Made by a program: the position numbers and the translations under genes. A DNA stretch of 64,000 nt, taken from positions 91,026,027 through 91,090,026 of the forward strand of contig NC_083602.1 of NCBI RefSeq assembly GCF_029168945.1. The letters are read 5' to 3'. Shown here in pieces: positions 55,701-64,000 of the stretch (position 1 is its first letter; each line of letters starts with the position of its first letter). Source of the DNA: Cannabis sativa. Its lineage: Eukaryota; Streptophyta; Magnoliopsida; Rosales; Cannabaceae. A model generated the notes under the pieces. It did no database searches, was not told where the DNA came from, and was given only the letters and a program-made list of their open reading frames with translations.

Positions 55701-57134
55701 AAGAGTTATTGGTTGTCGTTGGGTTTACAAGATTAAACTCAATAAAGTTGATGGTTCCGTTGAAAGATTCAAGGCTAGACTTGTTGCTCAAGGGTATACG
55801 CAACAAGAAGGCCTTGATTTCTTTGATACTTTTTCACCTGTGGCCAAAATGGTCACCTTTAAACTCCTCCTTGCTATATCCACTATTAAACAATGGCATA
55901 CTTTACAAATTGACATAAACAATGCGTTTTTGAATGGAGACCTCAATGAAGAGGTTTATATGGCCTTACCACCTGGTCTAACCGTGTCTAATGATGTCCC
56001 TACAGGTACTAATCTCGTTTGTAAACTTCACAAATCCATCTATGGATTACGACAATCGTCTAGACAATGGTACAAGAAACTCACATCGCCCTCTTTACAA
56101 GAAGGTTTCACACAATCAAAGGCTGACTATACTCTCTTCACAAGAGGCAAAGATGACAAATTCATTGCTCTACTTGTTTATGTGGATGACATTGTCATCA
56201 CAGGCCCCAACATTGAAGCCTTACATCAACTTCAAAACACTTTACACCGCCAGCGGTTAAACTCGAGGCTCTCGGCCACCGAAGTATTTCCTTGGCTTCG
56301 AAATTGCCCGTGCTTCTCATGGTCTTTTCATCTCTCAACGGCAGTATACTTTGCAACTCCTTGAAGACAATGGATACATTGGTTGCAAACCTGCCAAGGC
56401 CCCCATGGATCCAAGAACTCGACTTGATGACCAACAAGGAGAACCTTTGACAAACCCTTCAACCTATAGGCAATTAATTGGAAAATTACTCTACCTCACA
56501 CTCTCAAGACCCGACATTACCTATGCCGTCAACACATTGAGTCAATTCATGGCCAATCCTAGAACTCCTCATATGCAAGCCGTTTCTCATCTCCTTAGGT
56601 ACCTTAAAGGGAGTCCTGGACAAGTGGTCGCTATACCCCAGAAATTCCTCCCTTCATTTAAGAGGATTTTCAGATTCGGATTGGGCATCTTGTCCAATTA
56701 CCCGAAGATCCACTACTGGATTTTGTGTGTTCATAGGAGATTGCTTAATCTCTTGGAAAACTAAGAAGCAACCGACTATTTCTAAAAGCTCGCCGCTGCA
56801 ATATAGAGCTCTCGCTGCCACGACAAGTGAACTTACATGGCTCCAATACTTACTACAAGATTTCCAAATTCAACAAGATACTCCTGCCTTTATTTACTGT
56901 GACAACCACTCTGCTATACATATCGCCAACAACCCCACTTTCCACGAACGCACCAAACACATCGAGCTAGATTGTCACTTCATTCGTGACAAAATCAACA
57001 ATGCAACTATCCGTCTAATTCCTGTCTCCAGCAACTTGCAATTGGCTGATGCTTTCACCAAACCACTGCCTTCCACAACCCTCGCAACACACATCAACAA
57101 GATGTCTGTATATAATCTATACAGTCCATCTTGA
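52722..57134 (+). pseudogene. Copia element 4 gag-pol remnant
   Basis: Gag starts MATDDQSSNQG at 52722, changes frame near 52870 (continuing DNPGNVLVSQLLTGQDNYMSW) and again near 53610 before the zinc knuckle CTHCNIPAHTIERCYKIHGYPPGY. Protease region near 53935-54000 (WILNS-like) is frameshifted. Integrase core fragments read MHCDIWGP, DDHSRFTW and TPEQNAIAERKH (54501-54900). Reverse transcriptase with FDTFSPVAKMVTFKLLL, YGLRQSSRQWY and YVDDIVITG runs open to 56364. RNase H (LISWKTKKQPTISKSS, IYCDNHSAIHIANN) ends at 57134. At least five frame breaks: dead. Different lineage from elements 1-3. Confidence 0.88.
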
Positions 57135-57142
57135 GGGGGGGA

Positions 57143-57443
57143 TATTAAAGACTAAGTGTTAGTCTAAGTTACTCGTTTTGTATCCTACTGCAAGTGTTTT
57201 ACTGAAGGATGTTACTGTATGTTCAGTTACCTCTTTTACTCATTTCATTGTTTGTAATCTGTTACTAACAGATAGGAAAGTTAGTTGCTATTGTTTAGGT
57301 AAGTTAGTTAATACTGTTAAGTTAGATAGTTTTGTTAAGACCTGTAAGTCGGTTCTCTCTAGGCTATATATACTTGCTTCCTTTCTTTGTAATTAATTCA
57401 ATCAATCAACAAAGCTCAATTCATTTTTCTTCATTCCGCAATA
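57143..57443 (+). repeat. 3' LTR of Copia element 4
   Basis: Starts TATTAAAGACTAAGTG right after the G-rich polypurine tract and ends CATTCCGCAATA, then CATC. Differences from the 5' LTR are concentrated around 57270-57360. Confidence 0.9.
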
Positions 57444-57615
57444 CATCAGCAGACCATACATCTCTTCTGTGAGAACTGAGAACTAATAAGCCATGTTTGG
57501 TTACTTCAACAGATTATCTATGTTGGCTCACCAAACAATGATTTTCAGGTATTCTGTTGAACCAAATGGCAAGAAGGAAACCATCTTTTTGGATTAGCTG
57601 AAATCCAAATAGAAA
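57444..57615 (-). pseudogene. LECRK lectin-domain relic, part 2
   Basis: Matches LECRK-D 60172-60365 on the minus strand: segments corresponding to SADHTSLL, NRDNL/TIVWSAN, KIPQ-type and KDGFLLAIWFN, with deletions and frameshifts. It completes the relic begun at 52030. The following 57616-58087 contains the LECRK-D 3' flank and nothing else recognisable. Confidence 0.75.
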
Positions 57616-58087
57616 AAGAAAATACAAAGCAATACATAACAAAGGAATAAACAGAACAAGTAATAACAGAAATATCTAACTTAATTAGATATAAACCAAA
57701 TTAACAAGTCATTTAATTTTTTCTCAAGAAGTTAACTAAGTGGACTTTTAAAAGGCAATATACAATATCAACTTTCTTTAGTAAGCAAAACAGTAGGGTA
57801 TTATATTGAATGTATGAGAAAACTAATTACAATGATGGAAGCCCTTAGGCCCCTTTAATGCAAAGAGTTTTACTCAATACATTGCATACCCCATCTATTT
57901 ATAGTAATTTCTCACTCAAAACTATTCTCCCAATCGAAGACTCAGATGCCCTTTTTATTAATTATATAGCACACCATACTAATCCTAGTGCCCAACAAAT
58001 GCTCAAATCAAATCAAAACAATTATTTAGGACAAGATAATGTCATTGACACAGAAAGAAATAAAGTAGAGAACTTCATATATAGAAA

Positions 58088-60526
58088 CTACAATGAACTG
58101 ATGAATGAGTTTGGGAGTGGAGGAGCTGAAACCTTAACACTTCCTTCAAGCATAAGCATAACTTTCTTCATAGTTGGTCTTAGTGAAGGGTCCTCTTGAA
58201 TGCACCATAAAGTAACCATCACATACTTCTCAACCATTTTTATCTCCATCATGGCCTCATCATCATTCTCAACTAGACACTTAACTTTCCCAGATTCATA
58301 GCAATCACATGCCCAATCAGACAATATCATTGAGGCATCATCCTCTACATCTTCTTCAAAATTCTTCCTGCAGCAAATCAATTCCAACAACAGAATTCCA
58401 TAGCTGTATACATCCACCTTCACTGTTACAGCCATGTTTTTAAACCATTCAGGAGCAACGTATCCTTTGGTTCCTCTTATTCGAGTTGTGGTTCGAGTCT
58501 GATCATTCTTCAAAATCTTGGCTAGTCCAAAATCAGAAATCCTTGCTGTGTATGAGTCATCTAAGAGGATGTTTTGAGGCTTTATATCACAGTGTATGAT
58601 TTGGGTGCTGCACTCTTCATGTAAGTAAAATAGTCCTCTTGCAATCCCAAAAGCAATTCTCATTCTTTGGTTCCAATTTGGCTTATTTGATGTTTCAAAA
58701 AGAATGGTTGCTAGGGATCCATTGCTCATGTAATCATAAACAAGAAGTCGGTGTTGTCCTTCATTGCAAAACCCGATTAGCTTAACCAAATTCTTATGGT
58801 TTGTACGACCAATGGACATTACTTCTGCTGTAAATTCTTGATCACCATCTTTCACCAATTTTTTGTTGTCCAACTTTTTCACAGCAATTGCTGAAGTAGT
58901 GTTATTGTCGCCCAATTGCACAACCCCTTTGAAAACAGCTCCAAAGGCACCAACTCCCAACTTTTCCTTGAATCCATTGGTAGCTTTTTCTAGTTCTGAA
59001 AAAGTGAAACTCCGCAAGTTCATCTTTGGCATGTTCTGATATAGTTTGGTGATTGATGTTTTGCGTCCTAGGAGAAAAAAGAGAACCAATGAGGTTATTA
59101 GCAGTACGATATTAAGAAAACCAGAGCTACTTAGAAGTACTGATCCAATGAGTATTAGTGTTTCTTGAAAGGAATTTATGCTGTGATTGCTTGGCTTGGA
59201 AGTAACAATGCTATCTTGTCTTACTTTGATCATAGCTTTTCCCAACATACTATAGTCTCTCATCCCATTTGAGATAGGATTTTTCTTCTTCCAGCAGCTA
59301 TCATTTTCATAAATGACAAGAGCACAGAAACAATCAACCAAGCAATAGTTTAAGCACCAATCCTCAGAAACAGGTGAAGTTGCCTCGAAATCACCATAAT
59401 GGGAATATGTGTTTTCCATTGTGTACATCACAAAGTTATTGACATCTTTAGAGTCTTCATCACAATTTTGAGCTTTGAAGTTGGGTCTGCATCCTTTCAT
59501 CTTATCATCTGGATCGACGAAGGTGTAACCAATAGGGCATTGGCAATTGGGTGTGCCATCAATTTCCACACTGCAGTAGCTATTGTATCCACAAGCTCCT
59601 GGTCCATAAGGCCCCTTAATACTTAAACATATGTTTTTGGGTATGGATGGTGAAGTTTGGCTCCATTTTCCACTAGGCCATCCTCTAGAATTTCGATCAT
59701 CATCTTTCGGGTAAACATAATGCCTGAAAACACCATGGTAATCAAGAACCACCCTTTGGTAAAAACCTTTCGAAAAAATAGAGTTGGATGATGTCAACCA
59801 TTCAATTATGGTACCATTTTGTGCTTGCAGATACACAAAACCAGATTGGTTGAACATAACTTGCATGCCATTGCCTTGTGACAACATATTTAGTTCATAA
59901 ACAACATTGTAACTATCACTGTCAACTGGGAAACCCCTGGCAGAGAACTCTGTAGCCCCATTATCTCCAACTCGAAAATGAAACCTTCCACTCGAGTAAT
60001 CTGACTCGGAGTACCTAGATACAAGTTTCTTACCTTGACCAAGATATTGTGTAGGTAACAATGTGTCAGTTGGTTCATGAAAGCTCTCCCAAAGATAGAA
60101 ATTTTTCTGGTTGGTGAGCACAAAATTCCCGATGTCTAGCATGGCTGGATGAGAAACTCCAGAGCCAGAGGCAGCAGCAGACCATACATCTCTTCCTGTT
60201 GAGTCTCTCAATTCTAATGAGCCAAAGTTGGTTAGTTGAACTGTTGAGCCTTGTTGCACTAGATTATCTCTGTTGGCTGACCAAACAATGGTTCTTTGAG
60301 GTATTTTGTTGAACCATATAGAAAGAATGAAGCCATCTTTTCGGATTTGTTGAAAACCAAATGCAAAATCTTCATTTGGTGATATCCATGACTCATTTTG
60401 ATTTGGTTGTGCAGTTAGTGACGAACCCAATGTGATGTTGTTCCTTTGAGTAGTTTTATCAGCACTACTAGCAGAACAAAATAGTATCAATAATAAAAAT
60501 AAGCTAAGAAATATTTTACAACTCAT
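58088..60526 (-). CDS. G-type lectin receptor-like kinase LECRK-D
   Basis: Single-exon 812-residue receptor kinase, close paralogue of LECRK-C. Signal peptide about 1-22 (LSLFLLLILFCSASS); bulb-type lectin domain about 30-155 (SWISPNEDFAFGFQQ, TIVWSANRDN, MLDIGNFVL). EGF-like module 307-346 (GPGACGYNSYCSVEIDGTPN..CQCPIGY). PAN-like cysteines C391, C395, C399, C401; transmembrane helix about 456-486. Kinase: glycine loop GVGAFGAVF (524-532), K550, HCD 645-647 (non-RD), DFG 665-667, GTKGYVAPEWF (686-696). C-terminus SAPPLPNSFISSL matches LECRK-C. The frame is intact with no sign of decay. The 3' flank contains a further small relic at 61275, and the upstream 60527-60926 is AT-rich with no gene. 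Confidence 0.94.
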   Translation of the reverse strand: MSCKIFLSLFLLLILFCSASSADKTTQRNNITLGSSLTAQPNQNESWISPNEDFAFGFQQIRKDGFILSIWFNKIPQRTIVWSANRDNLVQQGSTVQLTNFGSLELRDSTGRDVWSAAASGSGVSHPAMLDIGNFVLTNQKNFYLWESFHEPTDTLLPTQYLGQGKKLVSRYSESDYSSGRFHFRVGDNGATEFSARGFPVDSDSYNVVYELNMLSQGNGMQVMFNQSGFVYLQAQNGTIIEWLTSSNSIFSKGFYQRVVLDYHGVFRHYVYPKDDDRNSRGWPSGKWSQTSPSIPKNICLSIKGPYGPGACGYNSYCSVEIDGTPNCQCPIGYTFVDPDDKMKGCRPNFKAQNCDEDSKDVNNFVMYTMENTYSHYGDFEATSPVSEDWCLNYCLVDCFCALVIYENDSCWKKKNPISNGMRDYSMLGKAMIKVRQDSIVTSKPSNHSINSFQETLILIGSVLLSSSGFLNIVLLITSLVLFFLLGRKTSITKLYQNMPKMNLRSFTFSELEKATNGFKEKLGVGAFGAVFKGVVQLGDNNTTSAIAVKKLDNKKLVKDGDQEFTAEVMSIGRTNHKNLVKLIGFCNEGQHRLLVYDYMSNGSLATILFETSNKPNWNQRMRIAFGIARGLFYLHEECSTQIIHCDIKPQNILLDDSYTARISDFGLAKILKNDQTRTTTRIRGTKGYVAPEWFKNMAVTVKVDVYSYGILLLELICCRKNFEEDVEDDASMILSDWACDCYESGKVKCLVENDDEAMMEIKMVEKYVMVTLWCIQEDPSLRPTMKKVMLMLEGSVKVSAPPLPNSFISSL

Positions 60527-60926
60527 TCTTTTGATTTGTGTTCTAATTAAATGGGATTATAATAAGAACTACATTTACATGAATAAAGACTATTATATAT
60601 AATATTCGTTTTGGTAATTTCCTACTTAATAATGGACAAAGACTACTAAATTTTAAAGTCTTTTACAACTAGAGTCCATGTAAATTTTAAAGACTTTATA
60701 TATAATGGCATTAAAACCTTATTAGCTGCAAAACTTTTCTTCAAACCATTTATAGGATGTCAGCTCGTCGTAGTGTTGGGTGCACGTTAATGAATTCATG
60801 CATAAATATGTAAATAAACTTTGTTCATAAGTCAATTTCAAGAACATTTATGAACATAGAATTTGTCAAAAAGAAAAATTACAGTAATAACATTTATTGC
60901 ATATAGATAAACAAGGTATTTTATTC

Positions 60927-60975
60927 GGGGTTTAGGGTCGGGTTTGGGTCTAGGTCCGTGGTCAGGGGTTTAAGT
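60927..60975. repeat. Short GGGTC-type minisatellite, copy 3
   Basis: GGGGTTTAGGGTCGGGTTTGG and similar units over about 50 bases, related to arrays at 42976 and 47342. It lies upstream of LECRK-D. Confidence 0.6.
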
Positions 60976-61274
60976 TTAGAGTAAAATGGGTTCATGTAAT
61001 GATATTAGAACTCCACAGTTAAACATGTTTGGGTAAAAATAATACTAAAATAGTTGACTTCCTGAAAAGTCCTTGTTGTGTGCTGCTCATGAGTTGACAA
61101 AAATGAGCTTTAAACAATGTGATCACCAAGATCCTTTCTTTTGTTTAATAAATTTGAGGTTATTCAACAATATATAGATATTATATATTATACAATAATG
61201 AGTCTCTCGTTTTCAACTGCTCAAATAAAATAAGAACTAACATTTATAAATATTTGAACAAATTCTGATTATTT

Positions 61275-61350
61275 AGTACAGATGATGGTATCAGAATTTA
61301 AAGATGGAGGAGCTGAAACCATAACACTTGAACTAGACTTTTTTTCTGTG
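61275..61350 (-). pseudogene. LECRK 3'-end relic
   Basis: GATGGAGGAGCTGAAACCAT followed by AACACTTGAA corresponds on the minus strand to the last 25 codons of LECRK-C/D (EGSxxVSAPPLxNS). Only the extreme C-terminal coding end remains; the sequence upstream of it in gene sense (higher coordinates) is unrelated. Confidence 0.65.
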
Positions 61351-61504
61351 AGAATAAATGTATTCTTTTACATGTTTAACATATAAATATAACAAAAAAG
61401 GGTGCACAATATTCCTTCCCCATTCTTTCGGTAGCTCAGAGTCTCCTACAATCTCTTAGATCATGTTCCAATTGTAAGTCTTATCTCAACGGTTCTCATT
61501 TCAT

Positions 61505-62475
61505 TAAGATGAATAACACCGCAACATCAAACTAGCCTCGTAAAAGATATTAAAGACTGCCGTGAAATTCGAACTCTTCACCAACCAAAAACCGTTAAGA
61601 CACCTTTATCACTACAGCACACCATCCAACCACAAATCAAACATTGTAATTAGTTACTATTATTCCTATTCCATTATATTACTATTACATTTCTATTACA
61701 CCAAATTAAACATCACCTAACATGAATAGCACCATAACATCAAACTAGCCTCGTAATAAAAAATATTAAAGACTGTCATGAAATTCGAACTCTTAAACTA
61801 AAAACCGTTACTTGTAAAGACACTCTTATCACTACCCGTATCACTACAACACACCGTCCAACCACAAACTATACATTGTGATTAATTACTACAGTAGAAC
61901 CTCTATTTAAGAATACTCTATTCAAGAATAACCTCTAATTTGTTATAAAAAAATCAAGTCCCAAATTGGGCCAGTTATAAATAAGAATAACCTCTAAATT
62001 GTAATTAGTTATACACCTTTATATAAGAATAATTACCTCTTAATAAAATATATACATGTATTTTGTAAATTTATTTATGTAAAATTAATAATTTTATTTT
62101 AAATTATTATACATGTATGAAATTATATTTACTCTAAAATATTTCTATTATGATATAGTATTAATGATTATTTATTGTTATTATTGTTACATTGATATTT
62201 TTTTTAGTTTTTTAATTTTTTTTAGTGTAACTCTATTTAGTTATAACGTCCTAATTAGAATATAATTTACTTGGTCCCAAGTATTATTGAATAGAGATTC
62301 TACTGTATTACTATTACAATTCCTATTCCATTACATTACTATTACACAAAATTAAACATCACGAATAGCACCACAACATCAAACTAGGTCGTGAAGTTCG
62401 AACTCTTAACCAACCAAAAACCGTTACTTGGAAAGACACCCTTATCACTACAGCACACCATCCAATGCTGTCATA
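61505..62475 (-). repeat. Tandem copies of a short repeat, possibly tRNA-derived SINE
   Basis: A unit of roughly 200 bp occurs three times: about 61505-61710, 61722-61891 plus 62306-62345 (split by a MITE), and 62350-62475. Shared words are ACATCAAACTAG, GAAATTCGAACTCTT, AAAACCGTTA and TATCACTACAGCACACC. On the minus strand GAGTTCGAATTTC resembles a Pol III B box, and GTGCTGTAGTGATAAGG, 40-50 bases before it, resembles an A box, suggesting tRNA-derived SINEs. No poly-A tail or target duplication could be assigned. Confidence 0.45.
61892..62305. mobile_element. Tc1/mariner-like MITE
   Basis: 414-bp AT-rich element with terminal inverted repeats of 25 bp (22 of 25 matching): CAGTAGAACCTCTATT on the left and the complement of AATAGAGATTCTACTG on the right. 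TA occurs immediately on both sides (61890-61891 and 62306-62307), the mariner-type target duplication. No transposase frame. It is inserted in the tandem repeat at 61505-62475. Confidence 0.8.
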
Positions 62476-62591
62476 GATATTTTCATGGCCCCCACCTCAC
62501 CATCCCATATGAGACCCCATAACCATTGACTAACCTTAATCGGTAGCTATGTCAGTCAAGTGAACAATTTGAACACTCAAAACTACAAATA

Positions 62592-63150
62592 ATGATTTCT
62601 ACAAAGGTAAACGATGATCATCCATTTCCAGTTCCAGGAGCAACCACGGTGTGCCACGTGGTGGCTTTACCATATCCAGGCAGAAGCCACATCAACGCCT
62701 TAATGACATTCTGCAAAACCCTATCTTCTCGTCTCAATCTCAAACACGATAATCTCACCATCTTAATCACCTTCGTCTTAACCGAAGAGTGGTTGGGTCT
62801 GATCGGGTCGGATCCCAAACCCGACAACAATATCCGATTCCAAACCTTACCCAACGTCATCCCTTCCGAGCATGTTAGGGCAAATCAATTGGCTGATTTT
62901 TATGAGGCTGTCGCAACCAAATTGGAAGCCCCCTTTGAAGAGCTTCTTGTTGATTTAGATAATGATAAGGTTCGTCTTCCACCGGTTAGGATTATCGTAT
63001 CGGATAGCTTATTGGGTTGGCCAGTCGAAGTCGGTGGTCGGAGGAATATTCCGGTGGCTTCGTTCTGGCCATTGTCGGGTTGTATGTTTTCGGTGCTTTA
63101 TCACTTTGATCGGTTTAAACAAAACGGTCATTTCCCAATCAAACTCTCTG
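62592..63150 (+). CDS. UDP-glycosyltransferase, UGT87A-like, first exon (partial)
   Basis: N-terminal 186 codons plus one base of a family-1 glycosyltransferase, which transfers sugar from UDP-glucose to small molecules in the cytosol. The start ATG is at 62592. CHVVALPYPGRSHINALMTFCK contains the expected catalytic His (H33), in the GHxNP-like position. HDNLTILITFVLTEEWLGLIGSD and FEELLVDL..PVRIIVSDSLLGWPVEVGGRRNIPVASFWP are typical of the UGT87 group. The exon ends at a splice donor CTCTCTG|GTTAGT (63150/63151). The C-terminal half with the PSPG UDP-sugar-binding box lies beyond the window. The intron exceeds 850 bases, so I cannot tell whether the gene is complete. Confidence 0.85.
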
Positions 63151-63763
63151 GTTAGTCTTTTCTTTACTTTTATCTATTGCCACGTCATCACTCACTATTG
63201 TCTAATTTGGAAGAATTATTTCTCTTTTTAGAAAAGTTATTAATATTAATTTGAGTAATTTTTGTTTTGGTTTTAATCATTAATTGATTCTTTTCTAGTT
63301 TGATGATTATACATATTTTTAATTTTTAATAATTTTAATTTTAAATCATACGTAGGCAAACATGCAATAGTATAAATATTCACATTAATATTTTATTTTG
63401 ATAGATAAGTTATACTGTAACGGTTTTTAATTTAATTCAATCTAATTATTAAATGTTAAAAGTTGTTTTTTAATTGGATTGGATGTGTTATTGTTATTTA
63501 AGATATCCTGAATAATTTTAAGAAATTTAGAATAATTTACTGATATAAAAAATAATCTAACAATTATTTTACGCGCGTTATAAATTCTAAAATTATCTTT
63601 CCACACATTGTCAATGTAACTCTCTAACATCCCCCTCGGATGTCTTATAAGTATTTAAAAAATTATTATTTCATATACTAAAACAGATAGAGATGTATCA
63701 TGTATCCCTTTTAAGGGGGTGCATTATAGAATTTCCCAATATTTTATTTGGATAGATAAGTTA

Positions 63764-63920
63764 TACTCTAAGGCTATGTTTGGTAGGAATGAGGGAGAGT
63801 AGGATGGATGGAGAGTTGATGAAGGATGGAGAATATAAGGGAGGAAGAGGAGAGTAATAATCATTTTATATTGTTTGGTATGAAGGATGGAGTGATTGAA
63901 GGATAGATAATTATTAAATT
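63764..63920. mobile_element. MITE-like fragment in the UGT intron
   Basis: Starting AAGGCTATGTTTGGTAGGAA, followed by purine-rich GGATGGA-type units and TTTGGTATGAAGGATGGAG, a layout common at the ends of plant MITEs. The intron 63151-63763 before it is plain AT-rich DNA. The other end lies near or beyond the window edge. Confidence 0.35.
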
Positions 63921-64000
63921 ATAAAATTACTATTTTATCCTTATAATTATTTTTTAATAATATTTGTTGAGGGTATTTATGTAATTTACAATAATTGAAG

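Larger units (their letters stand above)
52256..57443 (+). mobile_element. Full-length Copia retrotransposon with TA..TA LTR ends (element 4), decayed
   Basis: 5' LTR 52256-52559, primer site TGGTATCAGAGC directly after it (52560-52571), a frameshifted polyprotein, polypurine tract GAGGGGGGGA (57133-57142), and 3' LTR 57143-57443. The LTRs begin TATTAAAG and end GCAATA, not TG..CA. The target duplication is CATC (52252-52255 and 57444-57447), or ACATC if the LTR ends one or two bases earlier. LTR identity is roughly 93-95% by eye. It is inserted in a LECRK lectin-domain relic. Not autonomous. Confidence 0.92.

Noticed and set aside
60927..60975. Interstitial telomere repeat (TTTAGGG)
   Set aside because: Only a single TTTAGGG within a GGGTC-type array; no tandem heptamer.
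1..64000. CRISPR arrays, rRNA, tRNA genes, organellar DNA insertions
   Set aside because: No regular spaced repeats, no rRNA motifs and no convincing cloverleaf were seen; a tRNAscan-SE run would be decisive for tRNA.

Overview
The window is nuclear DNA of a eudicot plant. The evidence is GT-AG introns in most genes, plant-only gene families (CC-NBS-LRR, PLS-DYW pentatricopeptide, G-type lectin receptor kinases, UGT87-like glycosyltransferase), AT-rich intergenic DNA and several Copia LTR retrotransposons. The proteins look rosid-like, perhaps Rosales, but I cannot name the species from sequence alone.

Layout. (1) 1-17.2 kb: two tandemly duplicated CC-NBS-LRR (CNL) resistance genes on the + strand (523-3777 and 12846-16583). 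Each is preceded, head to head, by decayed pieces of a G-type lectin receptor kinase (LECRK). Between them lie a truncated Copia (4218-6660, -) and a full-length Copia (6869-11750, +) nested in a LECRK relic with a 5-bp target duplication. A CNL relic follows at about 16.98 kb. (2) 17.6-28 kb: two conserved genes, an intronless PLS-DYW pentatricopeptide gene (-) and a nine-coding-exon cysteinyl-tRNA synthetase gene (+). (3) 29-61.4 kb: a LECRK cluster, all on the - strand, interrupted only by an MTP11-like Mn transporter gene (39635-41915, +). Three LECRK genes have intact reading frames (43397-45853, 49191-51647, 58088-60526). A fourth (29239-36736) is broken by one very young Copia (30832-35951) whose LTRs differ at one base and whose 1523-codon polyprotein is open. 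Further LECRK relics lie at 42.15-42.95, 52.03-57.6 (split by a Copia with non-canonical TA..TA LTR ends) and 61.28 kb. (4) 61.4-64 kb: short tandem repeats with SINE-like Pol III box candidates, a mariner-like MITE, and the first exon of a UGT87-like glycosyltransferase running off the window.

How the genes relate. The window is mainly an immune-receptor neighbourhood: intracellular CNLs and cell-surface non-RD lectin kinases, both expanding by tandem duplication and decaying by transposon insertion, internal deletion and rearrangement. The PPR, CysRS, MTP11 and UGT genes are ordinary genes embedded in it. I found no rRNA, tRNA, CRISPR array or organellar insertion. The most notable observations are the recent Copia knock-out of a LECRK gene, the chimeric junction at 4.2 kb, the shared LECRK-relic + CNL duplication unit, and the repeated degenerate GGGTC minisatellites inside the LECRK cluster.
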